A stretch of 64,000 nucleotides of DNA from Shewanella sp. MBTL60-112-B2 (GTDB lineage Bacteria; Pseudomonadota; Gammaproteobacteria; Enterobacterales; Shewanellaceae), in contig NZ_BPFA01000022.1 of the NCBI RefSeq assembly GCF_019655055.1, positions 18,237-82,236 on the forward strand, written 5' to 3'. A program made the translations under genes and the position numbers. Shown piece by piece: positions 9,657-22,239 of the stretch; within the stretch, counting starts at the first letter, position 1; each line of letters starts with the position of its first letter. Below the pieces are notes generated by a model. It saw only the letters and a list, made by a program, of their open reading frames with translations. It searched no databases and was not told the origin of the DNA.

Positions 9657-12600
9657 ATGTTAAAGAACAAATTAACTCCTCTATATGCTGCCATTGCATT
9701 AAGCCTTAGTGTTCCCACTATTGCTGAAGAAGATAAAAATGCATGGCAAGTTAATGCGCCAGCAAACGCCCCTTTAGAACAAATTAAAATTGAAGTCGAT
9801 GAAGGTACCTGGATGAACGTCAGTGTTAGCCCTAACGGCAAGCACGTGGTGTTCGACTTACTTGGTGATATCTATCAAATGCCAATAACTGGCGGTGAAG
9901 CTAAGCCATTGGCAAAAGGCATTGCATGGCAAATGCAGCCAGTTTATAGCCCTGATGGTAAATACATCGCCTTCACTTCTGATGAGGATGGCGGCGACAA
10001 TATCTGGATAATGGAAGCTGACGGCAGCAACCCTCGCCCAGTCACTAAAGAAACATTCCGCTTATTGAATAGTCCAGCTTGGAGTCCAGATGGGCAATAT
10101 CTAGTAGCACGTAAGCACTTTACCGGTAGCCGTAGCTTGGGCGCAGGTGAAGTATGGATGTATCACGTTGCTGGCGGCGACGGTGTGAAATTAACTGAGC
10201 GCCCGAATGAGCAAAAGGATTTAGGTGAACCTGCCTACTCGCCAGATGGCCGTTATATCTACTTTAGCCAAGATGCGACGCCGGGTAAGACCTTCCATTA
10301 CTCAAAAGACTCAGTAAAAGGCATCTATAAGATCAAGCGTTACGATACCCAGACCGGCGATATCGAAGTATTGATCCAAGGTACTGGCGGCGCGATTCGA
10401 CCTACCCCTAGCCCTGATGGCAATAAGCTTGCCTATATTAAGCGTGACGGCTTCCAGTCTTCACTCTATCTACTCGATTTAAAGTCTGGTGAAACAGAAA
10501 AGCTATACGGTGAGTTAGACCGAGACATGCAAGAAACCTGGGCCATTCATGGAGTTTATCCAACCATGAGTTGGACCGCCGATAATGGTGAAATCGTATT
10601 TTGGGCTAACGGTAAAATCAATAAGCTAGATGTTGAATCTAAGTCAGTAGAGCAAATTCCATTTACGGTTAAGACTGAGCGCGCAGTTCAGCCTGCCGTT
10701 CGATTTACACAAGATCTCGATAAAGATGTGTTTGATGTGAAGATGCTGCGCATGGCGCAGGTTTCACCTGATGGTAAAAAAGTCGTCTTTGAAGCTCTAG
10801 GTAAGATTTGGGTTAAGAGTTTACCCGACGGCAAGATGTCTCGACTCACCAAGCTAGATAGTGATCTACGTGAGCTATTTCCACAGTGGTCACGCGATGG
10901 TAAGAAAGTCGTATTCACCACTTGGGATGACCAAGAACAAGGCACTGTTAGTTTAGCTACCGTGCGCAATAAGCGTGTAAAAGTATTAACTGAAGAGCCA
11001 GGAAAATACGTAGAACCCACCTTTTCACCAGACGGTGAGACAGTGGTTTATCGTAAAGCTAAAGGCGGATACATCACTCCACGCACTTGGTCACAAGAAA
11101 CAGGTCTTTACCAAGTAGATGTTGATGGCGATAACAATACCAAGATCACCGCTGCAGGTTACCAACCTCAATTTGGGGCCGACAACGACCGCGTTTACTT
11201 TATGGAAAGTGGTGAAACACCACAGCTTGCATCTATTGGACTCAATGGTTTTGAAAAGCGCGTACATTACACCAGTATGCATGCCACCGAATTTAGAGTA
11301 TCACCTGATGGTAAGCAGCTAGCCTTTGCTGAACGCTTTAAAGTATTTGTTACGCCATTTGCTAAACACGGTGAAACAATTCAGATTGGCCCTAAAGCAA
11401 GTAACCTCCCTGTTGAGCAACTCAGTGTTCGTGCTGGTGAAAGCATTAGCTGGAATACAGCTAGCAATCAGTTGTACTGGACACTGGGCCCAGAACTTTA
11501 CCAAGTTAATGTCGATACCCAATATCAACAACAGGCAGAAGATGACAAAGTTGAGCCAACCATTACCGATCTTGGCTTCACCCAAAAAGCTGATGTTCCA
11601 CGTGGAACAATCGCCTTTGTTGGTGGAAAAATCATTACCATGGAAAATGATGAAGTTATCGAAAACGGCACGGTAATCGTTAAAGATAATCACATTGTCA
11701 GTGTCGGTTCTGCATCTGTTATCGATATCCCAAGTGACGCTAAGGTCATAGATATTACGGGTAAAACTCTGATGCCAGGCTTATTCGATGCCCATGCTCA
11801 TGGTGCTCAGGGTGAGAATGAAATCATTCCGCAGCAGAACTGGGAGCTCTACTCTAATCTGTCTCTAGGTGTAACTGCTATTCACGACCCTTCAAATGAC
11901 ACCACAGAAATCTTTGCCGCTGCAGAGCAACAGAAAGCCGGTAATATTGCTGGCCCACGTATTTTCTCTACCGGTACTATTTTATATGGCGCGAACCTAC
12001 CAGGTTATACCTCGCATATAGATTCACTCGATGATGCCAAATTCCATTTAGAACGCTTGAAAAAAGTCGGTGCTTTCAGTGTTAAGAGTTATAACCAACC
12101 ACGTCGTAACCAACGTCAGCAAGTTATCGCAGCAGCACGCGAGCTGGAAATGATGGTAGTGCCTGAAGGCGGAAGTTTACTGCAGCATAACCTAACCATG
12201 ATTGCCGATGGTCACACAGGTATAGAACACTCGCTACCTGCAGCGAATATCTATAGCGACATTAAGCAGTTCTGGAGCCAAACCGAAGTTGGCTACACCC
12301 CAACGTTAGTTGTTGCCTATGGTGGTATTTCAGGTGAAAACTACTGGTACGACAAAACAGATGTGTGGGCTCACCCTCGTCTATCTATGTATGTACCATC
12401 AGATATTTTGGATGCTCGCTCAATGCGTCGCCCTACAGCCCCCGATGAACATTACAACCACGTCAACGTCGCTCGGGTGGCCAATGAGCTAAATGAAGTT
12501 GGCATTAAAGCTAACATCGGTGCTCATGGTCAGCGTGAAGGTTTGGCTGCTCATTGGGAAATGTGGATGTTTGCTCAAGGTGGCATGAGTAATATGGAAG

Positions 12601-12851
12601 TGCTAAAAACCGCAACCATCAACCCAGCCAAGCACTTTGCAATGGATCATCAAATTGGTTCAATCAAGCAAGGCAAGCTTGCCGACTTAATTGTTATCGA
12701 TGGTAATCCGTTGGAAGATATCCGCGTAACCGATCGCGTAACTTACACCATGGTTAACGGCAAACTATTTAATGCTGAAACCATGGACCAATTAAATGGT
12801 GGTTCAAAGAATAAAGGTAAGCAAAGAGAAACCTTCTTTTTCGAAAAATAA
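9657..12851 (+). CDS. Secreted TolB-like beta-propeller/amidohydrolase fusion protein
   Basis: A 1064-residue protein with an N-terminal signal peptide (cleavage expected after about residue 23, TIA|EE), so periplasmic or exported. Residues about 45-620 contain repeated PD40/TolB-type blades, recognisable by recurring SPDGK-like motifs (YSPDGKYIAF, WSPDGQYLVA, PSPDGNKLAY, VSPDGKKVVF, FSPDGETVVY, VSPDGKQLAF). From about 650 a metal-dependent amidohydrolase of the imidazolonepropionase-like type follows: GKTLMPGLFDAHAHG supplies the HxH metal ligands near 712. Later histidines lie in GHTGIEHS and IGAHGQREG, and the C-terminal KLADLIVIDGNPLEDI closes the composite beta-domain. The substrate cannot be told; peptidic or cyclic amide substrates are possible. 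Ribosome-binding site AGGA. A perfect parS palindrome lies inside the coding region at 11594-11609, and the terminator also contains one. Confidence 0.85.
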   Translation: MLKNKLTPLYAAIALSLSVPTIAEEDKNAWQVNAPANAPLEQIKIEVDEGTWMNVSVSPNGKHVVFDLLGDIYQMPITGGEAKPLAKGIAWQMQPVYSPDGKYIAFTSDEDGGDNIWIMEADGSNPRPVTKETFRLLNSPAWSPDGQYLVARKHFTGSRSLGAGEVWMYHVAGGDGVKLTERPNEQKDLGEPAYSPDGRYIYFSQDATPGKTFHYSKDSVKGIYKIKRYDTQTGDIEVLIQGTGGAIRPTPSPDGNKLAYIKRDGFQSSLYLLDLKSGETEKLYGELDRDMQETWAIHGVYPTMSWTADNGEIVFWANGKINKLDVESKSVEQIPFTVKTERAVQPAVRFTQDLDKDVFDVKMLRMAQVSPDGKKVVFEALGKIWVKSLPDGKMSRLTKLDSDLRELFPQWSRDGKKVVFTTWDDQEQGTVSLATVRNKRVKVLTEEPGKYVEPTFSPDGETVVYRKAKGGYITPRTWSQETGLYQVDVDGDNNTKITAAGYQPQFGADNDRVYFMESGETPQLASIGLNGFEKRVHYTSMHATEFRVSPDGKQLAFAERFKVFVTPFAKHGETIQIGPKASNLPVEQLSVRAGESISWNTASNQLYWTLGPELYQVNVDTQYQQQAEDDKVEPTITDLGFTQKADVPRGTIAFVGGKIITMENDEVIENGTVIVKDNHIVSVGSASVIDIPSDAKVIDITGKTLMPGLFDAHAHGAQGENEIIPQQNWELYSNLSLGVTAIHDPSNDTTEIFAAAEQQKAGNIAGPRIFSTGTILYGANLPGYTSHIDSLDDAKFHLERLKKVGAFSVKSYNQPRRNQRQQVIAAARELEMMVVPEGGSLLQHNLTMIADGHTGIEHSLPAANIYSDIKQFWSQTEVGYTPTLVVAYGGISGENYWYDKTDVWAHPRLSMYVPSDILDARSMRRPTAPDEHYNHVNVARVANELNEVGIKANIGAHGQREGLAAHWEMWMFAQGGMSNMEVLKTATINPAKHFAMDHQIGSIKQGKLADLIVIDGNPLEDIRVTDRVTYTMVNGKLFNAETMDQLNGGSKNKGKQRETFFFEK
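11594..11609. repeat. parS: parS site 2, inside the amidohydrolase coding sequence
   Basis: A perfect TGTTCCACGTGGAACA palindrome in frame in the amidohydrolase gene, encoding part of the linker DVPRGTI between the propeller and the hydrolase domain. About 22 kb left of oriC. Confidence 0.85.
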
Positions 12852-12949
12852 ATCCAGTTTCAAATTTAAAATCTGGCTAACTTAGCTACGATTTTTAAAG
12901 TTGAGGAAAATTATTTTTTGAACAAAAAGTGATTAATCTAAGAAAAAAT

Positions 12950-12981
12950 AAAAAGGATGTTCCACGTGGAACATCCTTTTT
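12950..12981. terminator. parS: Bidirectional terminator whose stem is parS site 3
   Basis: AAAAAGGA, then the perfect parS palindrome TGTTCCACGTGGAACA at 12958-12973, then TCCTTTTT: the whole is a 32-bp perfect palindrome with an A run before and a T run after. This is the shape of a rho-independent terminator (the loop must come from the parS centre). It lies about 100 bp after the amidohydrolase stop. It therefore looks like a dual-use site for ParB binding and transcription termination. Confidence 0.75.
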
Positions 12982-13062
12982 TAATGACTTTATTAACTCT
13001 AGATAATATTTTATATTGATGTACAGAGAATGGATCTCTTTATCGAACCAAGGAAATTGAAC

Positions 13063-13716
13063 ATGTCCCCATCTAGAGTAATTACTTTAGTCATAATCAG
13101 CATCACCCTCTCCATATTAGCTAGCCAACTATTCTTCAAACCACAGCTAGATATAACAACGACATTACCAAACGATATAGCAATACCTACCGTAGACAAG
13201 AATCAACCATCAGCAAAACCCGGTATAAGTGTCAAACAAGTTTCCGATGACTCGCTAAACATCGCCGATGTTGAGTCCGGTAACAATAGTAACCAATACT
13301 TCGAACTACTTGATGAAACCCAAATAGACGCATTGTTCGTCAATCAAACAGGCGCAATTGAACGCAAAGCTCTAGTCAATGTATTAACCTCTGGAATGAA
13401 TGACTTTATAGAACAAGTTTCCAACTTACCTATAAGTAGTGAATTTGCTATCGAAAGACAGCATAAGCTTAACCAACAATTGCTCGATATTAAAAACATG
13501 ACCATCTATGAGCAATACGCTGTTTGCGCAGGCCGTATTTGCGCGCTCTCGATAACTACCAATGAACTGACAGAAGCCAACAAGCAATTAATAGAAAATT
13601 TCGATAGCAATCATAGTTTTGTAAATACATCAGAGAGTGCAACGGGTGAACTAGATTTTAAAGGTATCTATATCTATACCGATGATCCTTCACAAATGGC
13701 GATGACTCGATTCTAA
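13063..13716 (+). CDS. Hypothetical membrane-anchored protein
   Basis: Not recognised. 217 residues from the ATG at 13063, chosen because AGGAA sits seven bases before it; an upstream ATG at 13030 has no such site. The first 25 residues form a signal-anchor (SRVITLVIISITLSILASQLFF) preceded by a positive charge, so the rest probably faces the periplasm. The body is hydrophilic, rich in Asn, Asp and Gln, with two cysteines close together (YAVCAGRICALSI, near residues 160-165) that could form a disulfide. It stands alone between the amidohydrolase terminator and convergent tag. No catalytic motif was seen. Confidence 0.6.
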   Translation: MSPSRVITLVIISITLSILASQLFFKPQLDITTTLPNDIAIPTVDKNQPSAKPGISVKQVSDDSLNIADVESGNNSNQYFELLDETQIDALFVNQTGAIERKALVNVLTSGMNDFIEQVSNLPISSEFAIERQHKLNQQLLDIKNMTIYEQYAVCAGRICALSITTNELTEANKQLIENFDSNHSFVNTSESATGELDFKGIYIYTDDPSQMAMTRF

Positions 13717-13719
13717 ATA

Positions 13720-14286
13720 TTAACTTTTGTCCTGAAAGCAAAAACAATCTGTGGTGTGGTCATTGACCATTCCCACTGCTTGCATAAAGGCATAGCAAAT
13801 TGTGGGGCCGACAAAGTTAAAACCCATCTTCTTTAAAGCCTTAGACATAGCTTCTGACTCTGGGGTCTGTGTCGGTAGTTCGGCCATGGAGTTAAAGTGA
13901 TTTGTCTTAGGGCATCCGCCAACAAAACTCCACAAAAACTCTGAAAAATCACTACCCTGCTCTACATAATCCATATAGCCTTTGGCATTTTTTATAATGG
14001 AATTAACCTTAAGCCGATTGCGTACTATTCCAGGATTGAGCATCAGTTCTTCAACTTTTGCATCATCAAAAGTTGCGATAACTTTAGGATCAAAATTAGC
14101 AAATGCAGCCTCGTAATTTTGCTGTTTCTTGAGGATAGTAATCCAAGATAATCCGGCCTGTTGGCCATCGAGACAAAGCTTGGCAAATAGCTCTTGGCTA
14201 TCAAAAACAGGCCTTCCCCACACCTTGTCATGGTATTCCTGATAGATGGGATCACTACCAACCCAACCGCAACGCGTTACTTCCAT
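13720..14286 (-). CDS. tag: DNA-3-methyladenine glycosylase I (Tag)
   Basis: Constitutive base-excision glycosylase that removes 3-methyladenine from alkylated DNA, cytoplasmic. 188 residues (E. coli 187). The N-terminus [23 protein letters not shown] and the C-terminal [12 protein letters not shown] supply the Cys/His residues of the family's zinc snap. The helix-hairpin-helix core is [17 protein letters not shown] and [16 protein letters not shown]. Its 3' end is three bases from the convergent hypothetical gene's stop, and glyQ is divergent upstream. Confidence 0.95.
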   Translation of the reverse strand: MEVTRCGWVGSDPIYQEYHDKVWGRPVFDSQELFAKLCLDGQQAGLSWITILKKQQNYEAAFANFDPKVIATFDDAKVEELMLNPGIVRNRLKVNSIIKNAKGYMDYVEQGSDFSEFLWSFVGGCPKTNHFNSMAELPTQTPESEAMSKALKKMGFNFVGPTICYAFMQAVGMVNDHTTDCFCFQDKS

Positions 14287-14403
14287 AGTCCAATTCCTAA
14301 TTTTTTAACCAACCAGATAAAAAATAACCTACATAAGCGTAATTCTACAAGGTATAATCGACACCATTTTCTATTAAGGCTTCCAGGCAGTAGACAAGCG
14401 GAT

Positions 14404-15309
14404 ATGACGACGAAACACGACGTGAAAACATTCCAGGGCTTCATTATGACCCTGCAGGAATACTGGGCGCAGCAAGGTTGCGCAATCGTTCAACCATTGG
14501 ACATGGAAGTAGGCGCTGGTACATTCCACCCTATGACATTCTTACGTTCATTAGGCCCCGAGCCTATGAGCAGTGCCTATGTTCAACCATGTCGTCGCCC
14601 AACTGACGGCCGTTACGGTGAAAACCCTAACCGCTTGCAGCACTACTACCAGTTCCAAGTAGTACTTAAGCCATCACCAAGCAACATTCAAGAACTATAC
14701 CTAGGCTCACTAGAAGCCGTTGGTGTTGACATGAATGTGCATGACGTTCGCTTTGTTGAAGACAACTGGGAATCACCAACGCTAGGTGCTTGGGGTCTAG
14801 GTTGGGAAATTTGGCTTAACGGTATGGAAGTCTCTCAGTTTACTTACTTCCAGCAAGTAGGTGGATTAGAGTGCAAGCCTGTTACCGGTGAGATCACTTA
14901 CGGTCTTGAGCGTCTTGCTATGTACATTCAAGAAGTAGACAGTGTTTACGATCTTGTATGGACTGACGGCCCTATGGGTAAAGTCATGTACGGTGATATC
15001 TTCCATCAGAATGAAGTTGAGCAATCAACTTACAACTTCGAACATGCCAATGTTGAAGTACTTTTCAAGATGTTTGAAGACTGCGAACAAGCTTGCGAGC
15101 GTTTACTGACATTAGAAAAGCCACTTCCACTACCTGCCTATGAGCAAGTAATGAAAGCCTCTCATGCATTTAACCTGCTTGATGCTCGCCACGCTATTTC
15201 TGTTACTGAGCGCCAGCGTTATATCTTACGCGTTCGTACCATGGCTAAAGGCGTAGCAGAGTCTTACTATCAGGCCCGTGAAGCACTTGGCTTCCCAATG
15301 TGTAAGTAG
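14404..15309 (+). CDS. glyQ: Glycyl-tRNA synthetase alpha subunit
   Basis: Catalytic subunit of the heterotetrameric bacterial glycyl-tRNA synthetase. The ATG at 14404 begins [17 protein letters not shown], in line with E. coli GlyQ, and gives 301 residues (E. coli 303). The open frame runs 70 codons further upstream, across the tag promoter, but that part is not homologous and I discard it. Family-typical segments include [19 protein letters not shown] and [18 protein letters not shown]. glyS follows 11 bp downstream. Confidence 0.97.
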   Translation: MTTKHDVKTFQGFIMTLQEYWAQQGCAIVQPLDMEVGAGTFHPMTFLRSLGPEPMSSAYVQPCRRPTDGRYGENPNRLQHYYQFQVVLKPSPSNIQELYLGSLEAVGVDMNVHDVRFVEDNWESPTLGAWGLGWEIWLNGMEVSQFTYFQQVGGLECKPVTGEITYGLERLAMYIQEVDSVYDLVWTDGPMGKVMYGDIFHQNEVEQSTYNFEHANVEVLFKMFEDCEQACERLLTLEKPLPLPAYEQVMKASHAFNLLDARHAISVTERQRYILRVRTMAKGVAESYYQAREALGFPMCK

Positions 15310-15320
15310 AGGAATAACAG

Positions 15321-17390
15321 ATGAATTTTGAAAACTTACTCATTGAAGTAGGCACTGAAGAGTTACCACCAAAGTCACTACGTAAACTAGCTGAATCATT
15401 TCTAGCTAATTTTACTGAAGAGCTAACTAAAGCAGAACTGAGCTTTGAGTCTGCAGTATGGTACGCAGCGCCACGTCGCTTAGCTATTTGCATCAACCAA
15501 CTTGCGCTAGCACAAGCTGACAAAGTGGTTGAAAAGCGCGGTCCTGCGGTAGCTCAAGCTTTTGATGCTGACGGTAATCCGACTAAAGCAGCTATGGGCT
15601 GGGCTCGTGGTAACGGTATTACTGTTGAGCAAGCTGAGCGTTTAAAAACTGATAAAGGCGAATGGTTACTACACCAAGCTCGCGTTGTTGGTGTTGAAAC
15701 TAAAAGCCTAATCGCCGATATGGCGCAGCGCTCATTAGACAAGTTACCTATCCCAAAGCCAATGCGCTGGGGTAGCAACACAACTCAGTTTATCCGCCCT
15801 GTTCACACTGTAACTATGCTACTGGGTAGTGAAGTGGTTGATGGCGAATTACTAGGTATTAAGTCTGACCGCGTTATTCGTGGCCACCGCTTTATGGGTG
15901 AATCTAGCTTTGAGCTAGATCATGCAGACAACTATTTAATCGCACTCAAAGAGAAAGGCAAAGTACTCGCAGATTACGAAGCACGTAAAGCGATTATCAA
16001 AATTGACTCTGAAGCAGCTGCGGCTAAGATTGGCGGCGTAGCCGATCTTGAAGATGATTTACTAGAAGAAGTGACTTCACTCGTTGAGTGGCCAGTAGTG
16101 CTTACCGCTAGCTTCGAAGAAAAGTTCTTAGACGTACCAGCAGAAGCCTTGGTTTACACCATGAAAGGTGATCAAAAATACTTCCCTGTATTTGATAAGG
16201 CTGGCCAACTGCTACCAAACTTTATCTTCGTGACCAATATCGAATCTAAAGATCCACAGCAGATTATTGCAGGTAACGAGAAAGTGGTTCGTCCACGTCT
16301 TGCGGATGCTGAGTTCTTCTTTGAAACCGATAAGAAAGACACACTAGAAGCTCGCCTTGCTAGCCTAGAAACAGTTATTTTCCAAAAGCAACTTGGCACA
16401 ATTAAGCAACGCGTTGAGCGTATCTCTGCTATGGCTGGTTACATTGCTACTAGCATTGATGCTAACAGCGAAGAAGCTGCTCGTGCAGGTCTATTATCCA
16501 AGTCAGATTTGATGACTAACATGGTAATGGAATTTACTGACCTTCAAGGCACCATGGGTATGCATTACGCACGCCTAAACGGTGAAACTGAAGCGGTAGC
16601 TGTAGCACTATCAGAGCAATACAAGCCTAAGTTTTCTGGCGATACCGTACCAACTGCACCTATCTCAATTTGTGTGGCATTAGCTGAAAAGCTAGACACA
16701 TTAGTAGGTATCTTTGGTATTGGCCAAGCACCAAAAGGTGCTGCGGACCCATTTGCACTGCGTCGTGCTGCAATTGGTGTGCTGCGTATCTGTTTAGAGA
16801 ACAACTTACCACTAGATCTTGTTGACCTAATTGCTAAGGCACAAGAGCTACACGGTGAGAGCCTCACTAACGCAGATGTTGCAGAGCAAGTACTTGAGTT
16901 CTTTATGGCTCGCTTCCGTGCTTGGTACCAAGATCAAGGTGTGAGTGTAGACGTGATCTTAGCCGTATTGGCTCGTCGCCCTACAGCTCCAGCTGACTTT
17001 GAAAGTCGCATTAAAGCTGTTGCTCACTTTAGAACACTTGAACAAGCTTCTGCACTCGCTGCTGCTAATAAGCGTGTATCTAACATTTTAGCTAAGGTCG
17101 AAGGCGCGCTACCAGCAGCTATCGACGATAAGCTACTTGTTGAAAAAGCTGAAAAAGCACTTGCCGCCAAACTTGCTGAACTGCAACCACAATTAGCACC
17201 GCTATTTGCTGCTGCAAACTACCAAGAAGCATTAGCATTACTTGCTAACCTTCGTGAAAGTGTTGATACCTTCTTCGAAGATGTGATGGTAATGGCTGAT
17301 GATGAAGCCCTAAAGAATAACCGCCTAGCGCTACTTTCTAGCCTACGTGAGCAGTTCTTACATGCTGCAGATATCTCGTTACTTCAGTAA
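15321..17390 (+). CDS. glyS: Glycyl-tRNA synthetase beta subunit
   Basis: Partner of GlyQ, which supplies tRNA recognition. 689 residues, exactly the E. coli length. It begins [18 protein letters not shown], the standard GlyS N-terminus. The B3/B4-like region includes [17 protein letters not shown], and the C-terminal anticodon-binding domain (DALR-like) occupies roughly the last 110 residues. Coupled to glyQ by an 11-bp gap with AGGAATAA before the ATG, and followed by a strong terminator. Confidence 0.97.
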   Translation: MNFENLLIEVGTEELPPKSLRKLAESFLANFTEELTKAELSFESAVWYAAPRRLAICINQLALAQADKVVEKRGPAVAQAFDADGNPTKAAMGWARGNGITVEQAERLKTDKGEWLLHQARVVGVETKSLIADMAQRSLDKLPIPKPMRWGSNTTQFIRPVHTVTMLLGSEVVDGELLGIKSDRVIRGHRFMGESSFELDHADNYLIALKEKGKVLADYEARKAIIKIDSEAAAAKIGGVADLEDDLLEEVTSLVEWPVVLTASFEEKFLDVPAEALVYTMKGDQKYFPVFDKAGQLLPNFIFVTNIESKDPQQIIAGNEKVVRPRLADAEFFFETDKKDTLEARLASLETVIFQKQLGTIKQRVERISAMAGYIATSIDANSEEAARAGLLSKSDLMTNMVMEFTDLQGTMGMHYARLNGETEAVAVALSEQYKPKFSGDTVPTAPISICVALAEKLDTLVGIFGIGQAPKGAADPFALRRAAIGVLRICLENNLPLDLVDLIAKAQELHGESLTNADVAEQVLEFFMARFRAWYQDQGVSVDVILAVLARRPTAPADFESRIKAVAHFRTLEQASALAAANKRVSNILAKVEGALPAAIDDKLLVEKAEKALAAKLAELQPQLAPLFAAANYQEALALLANLRESVDTFFEDVMVMADDEALKNNRLALLSSLREQFLHAADISLLQ

Positions 17391-17404
17391 GTAACTAGCA
17401 GATA

Positions 17405-17434
17405 AAAAAAACGCGCCGAAAGGCGCGTTTTTTG
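17405..17434. terminator. Terminator of glyQS
   Basis: Stem AACGCGCC (17410-17417) pairs with GGCGCGTT (17422-17429) around GAAA, with an A run before and a T run after. It may act in both directions, serving the convergent HDOD gene. Confidence 0.92.
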
Positions 17435-17462
17435 TTTGTGAAACTCAATCATTGAAACTGAT

Positions 17463-18530
17463 TTAAAACAACACCAGTTTCTGATGCATTTGCGCAAAGG
17501 TTTCACTGTCTATTGACGCATCAAATAGCAGCCTATCTAATTGTTCAGGAAGTAACTTACCCGCTTCCAATAACATAGAGCACTCACTGATAAGGTTCGC
17601 TCGCCAAACAACTTCAGCATGACCACCAGCAGGCTTACAATCAACGACAGCTAAACGACTAAGCTCAGCCTCAAATAATGAGGGTAACTCCCAGTAACGA
17701 GCTAATAATGCGCTTAAGCTTAAAGATTTTGCAGTCATCACTTGTCTAAACAGACTCGAACAGGGTTGCTCACCAGGTTCGGCTTGTTTAAAAGCTTCTA
17801 ACAATAGTTTGAAAATGGCTATCTTACCCACATCATGGAGTAAACCAAGTAGAAAGGCTGTGTCAGGATCATCTTGAGTGAGTTCACTAGATAAATAGGC
17901 AACCTGCATAGAATGACGCCATACTTGACTACCGAAACGGCGAAAATAGATAGGCTGGATGTCGATAACTTTGCGCATCATCGCTGTAGTAACAAAGCGT
18001 CGCATCTGCTCACGTCCCAACTGCACTAACGCGAGCTGTAAGCTGGTCACTTCTTTATCACTACGTTTAAACAGAGGAGAGTTACACAGCTTTAGCACCT
18101 CAACGCTTAATACAGGATCCCTTTCGATTAATGCTAATAGCGCTTTGGTATCGCTATTCTCATCTGCAAGCTGTTGATCTAATGCCGCAACTTGAGTCGG
18201 TAATTTTAATACCCTTTCGGCAATCGCTTTTGGGGATGCCAATGCAGCTTCTACCCGTCTAAATACATTCTTTTCCAGCTCATTTGCTGTACCACTAAAC
18301 TGTATGCTTGGGAATAATAGGCTATAAAACAGAGCTGATAGGTCAATTGTAGCTATAGGAGCCTGACTCACAGGTTGTTGTGGCTTACTAGTAGTAACAG
18401 AGTCGCTTTGCCTAGGTTGAAACTGCTCCAGTGAACCACTGAAGCTCTTCGGCTTTTCTATGACAACTTGCTCTCTGATATTAAACAGTTTTTTGATGGC
18501 TTTACTAATCAATTTCTTATGACCGGACAC
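17463..18530 (-). CDS. HDOD domain-containing protein
   Basis: A 355-residue cytoplasmic protein with an HDOD domain over about residues 95-300, seen in DPVLSVEVLKLCNSPLF, SLQLALVQLGREQMRRFV and LGLLHDVGKIAIFKLL. HDOD proteins are HD-superfamily relatives often linked to signalling or stress; here the HD pair is retained in LLHDVGK, so residual hydrolase activity is possible. The first 80 residues are basic then low-complexity and look like a flexible extension. It lies downstream of gyrB on the same strand with a terminator between them. The specific role is unknown. Confidence 0.82.
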   Translation of the reverse strand: MSGHKKLISKAIKKLFNIREQVVIEKPKSFSGSLEQFQPRQSDSVTTSKPQQPVSQAPIATIDLSALFYSLLFPSIQFSGTANELEKNVFRRVEAALASPKAIAERVLKLPTQVAALDQQLADENSDTKALLALIERDPVLSVEVLKLCNSPLFKRSDKEVTSLQLALVQLGREQMRRFVTTAMMRKVIDIQPIYFRRFGSQVWRHSMQVAYLSSELTQDDPDTAFLLGLLHDVGKIAIFKLLLEAFKQAEPGEQPCSSLFRQVMTAKSLSLSALLARYWELPSLFEAELSRLAVVDCKPAGGHAEVVWRANLISECSMLLEAGKLLPEQLDRLLFDASIDSETFAQMHQKLVLF

Positions 18531-18542
18531 TGATTTATTAAC

Positions 18543-18574
18543 AAAAAAAATCGGTACCTATAGCACCGATTTTA
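18543..18574 (-). terminator. Terminator downstream of gyrB
   Basis: On the minus strand, AAAATCGGTGCTA pairs with TAGGTACCGATTTT (one mismatch) and runs into a stretch of eight T. It lies about 30 bp after the gyrB stop and just before the HDOD gene. Confidence 0.85.
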
Positions 18575-18606
18575 CTCAATCATTAAGTTTACCTATAAAA
18601 ACAAAC

Positions 18607-22123
<3,517 letters not shown>

Positions 22124-22166
22124 TGATGACCTTTATTACAACGGGGGAGTATTTACTGAGTCACTT

Positions 22167-22212
22167 AGGTTAACCAGATAAAGTGTGTAGAACGCCTTTA
22201 CTTGGTTAACCT
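22167..22212. repeat. Inverted repeat in the dnaN-recF gap
   Basis: AGGTTAACCA at 22167-22176 and TGGTTAACCT at 22203-22212 are perfect inverted copies separated by 26 bases; each also contains the palindrome GGTTAACC. As RNA they would form a stem-loop in the 116-nt dnaN-recF spacer; as DNA they could be a paired operator. Function unknown. Confidence 0.5.
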
Positions 22213-22239
22213 TAAGTCAAGATAGAAAAGAGTCGGAGA

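Noticed and set aside
14194..14403. 70-codon upstream extension of GlyQ
   Set aside because: It runs through the divergent tag gene start and lacks homology; the ATG at 14404 gives the normal protein.
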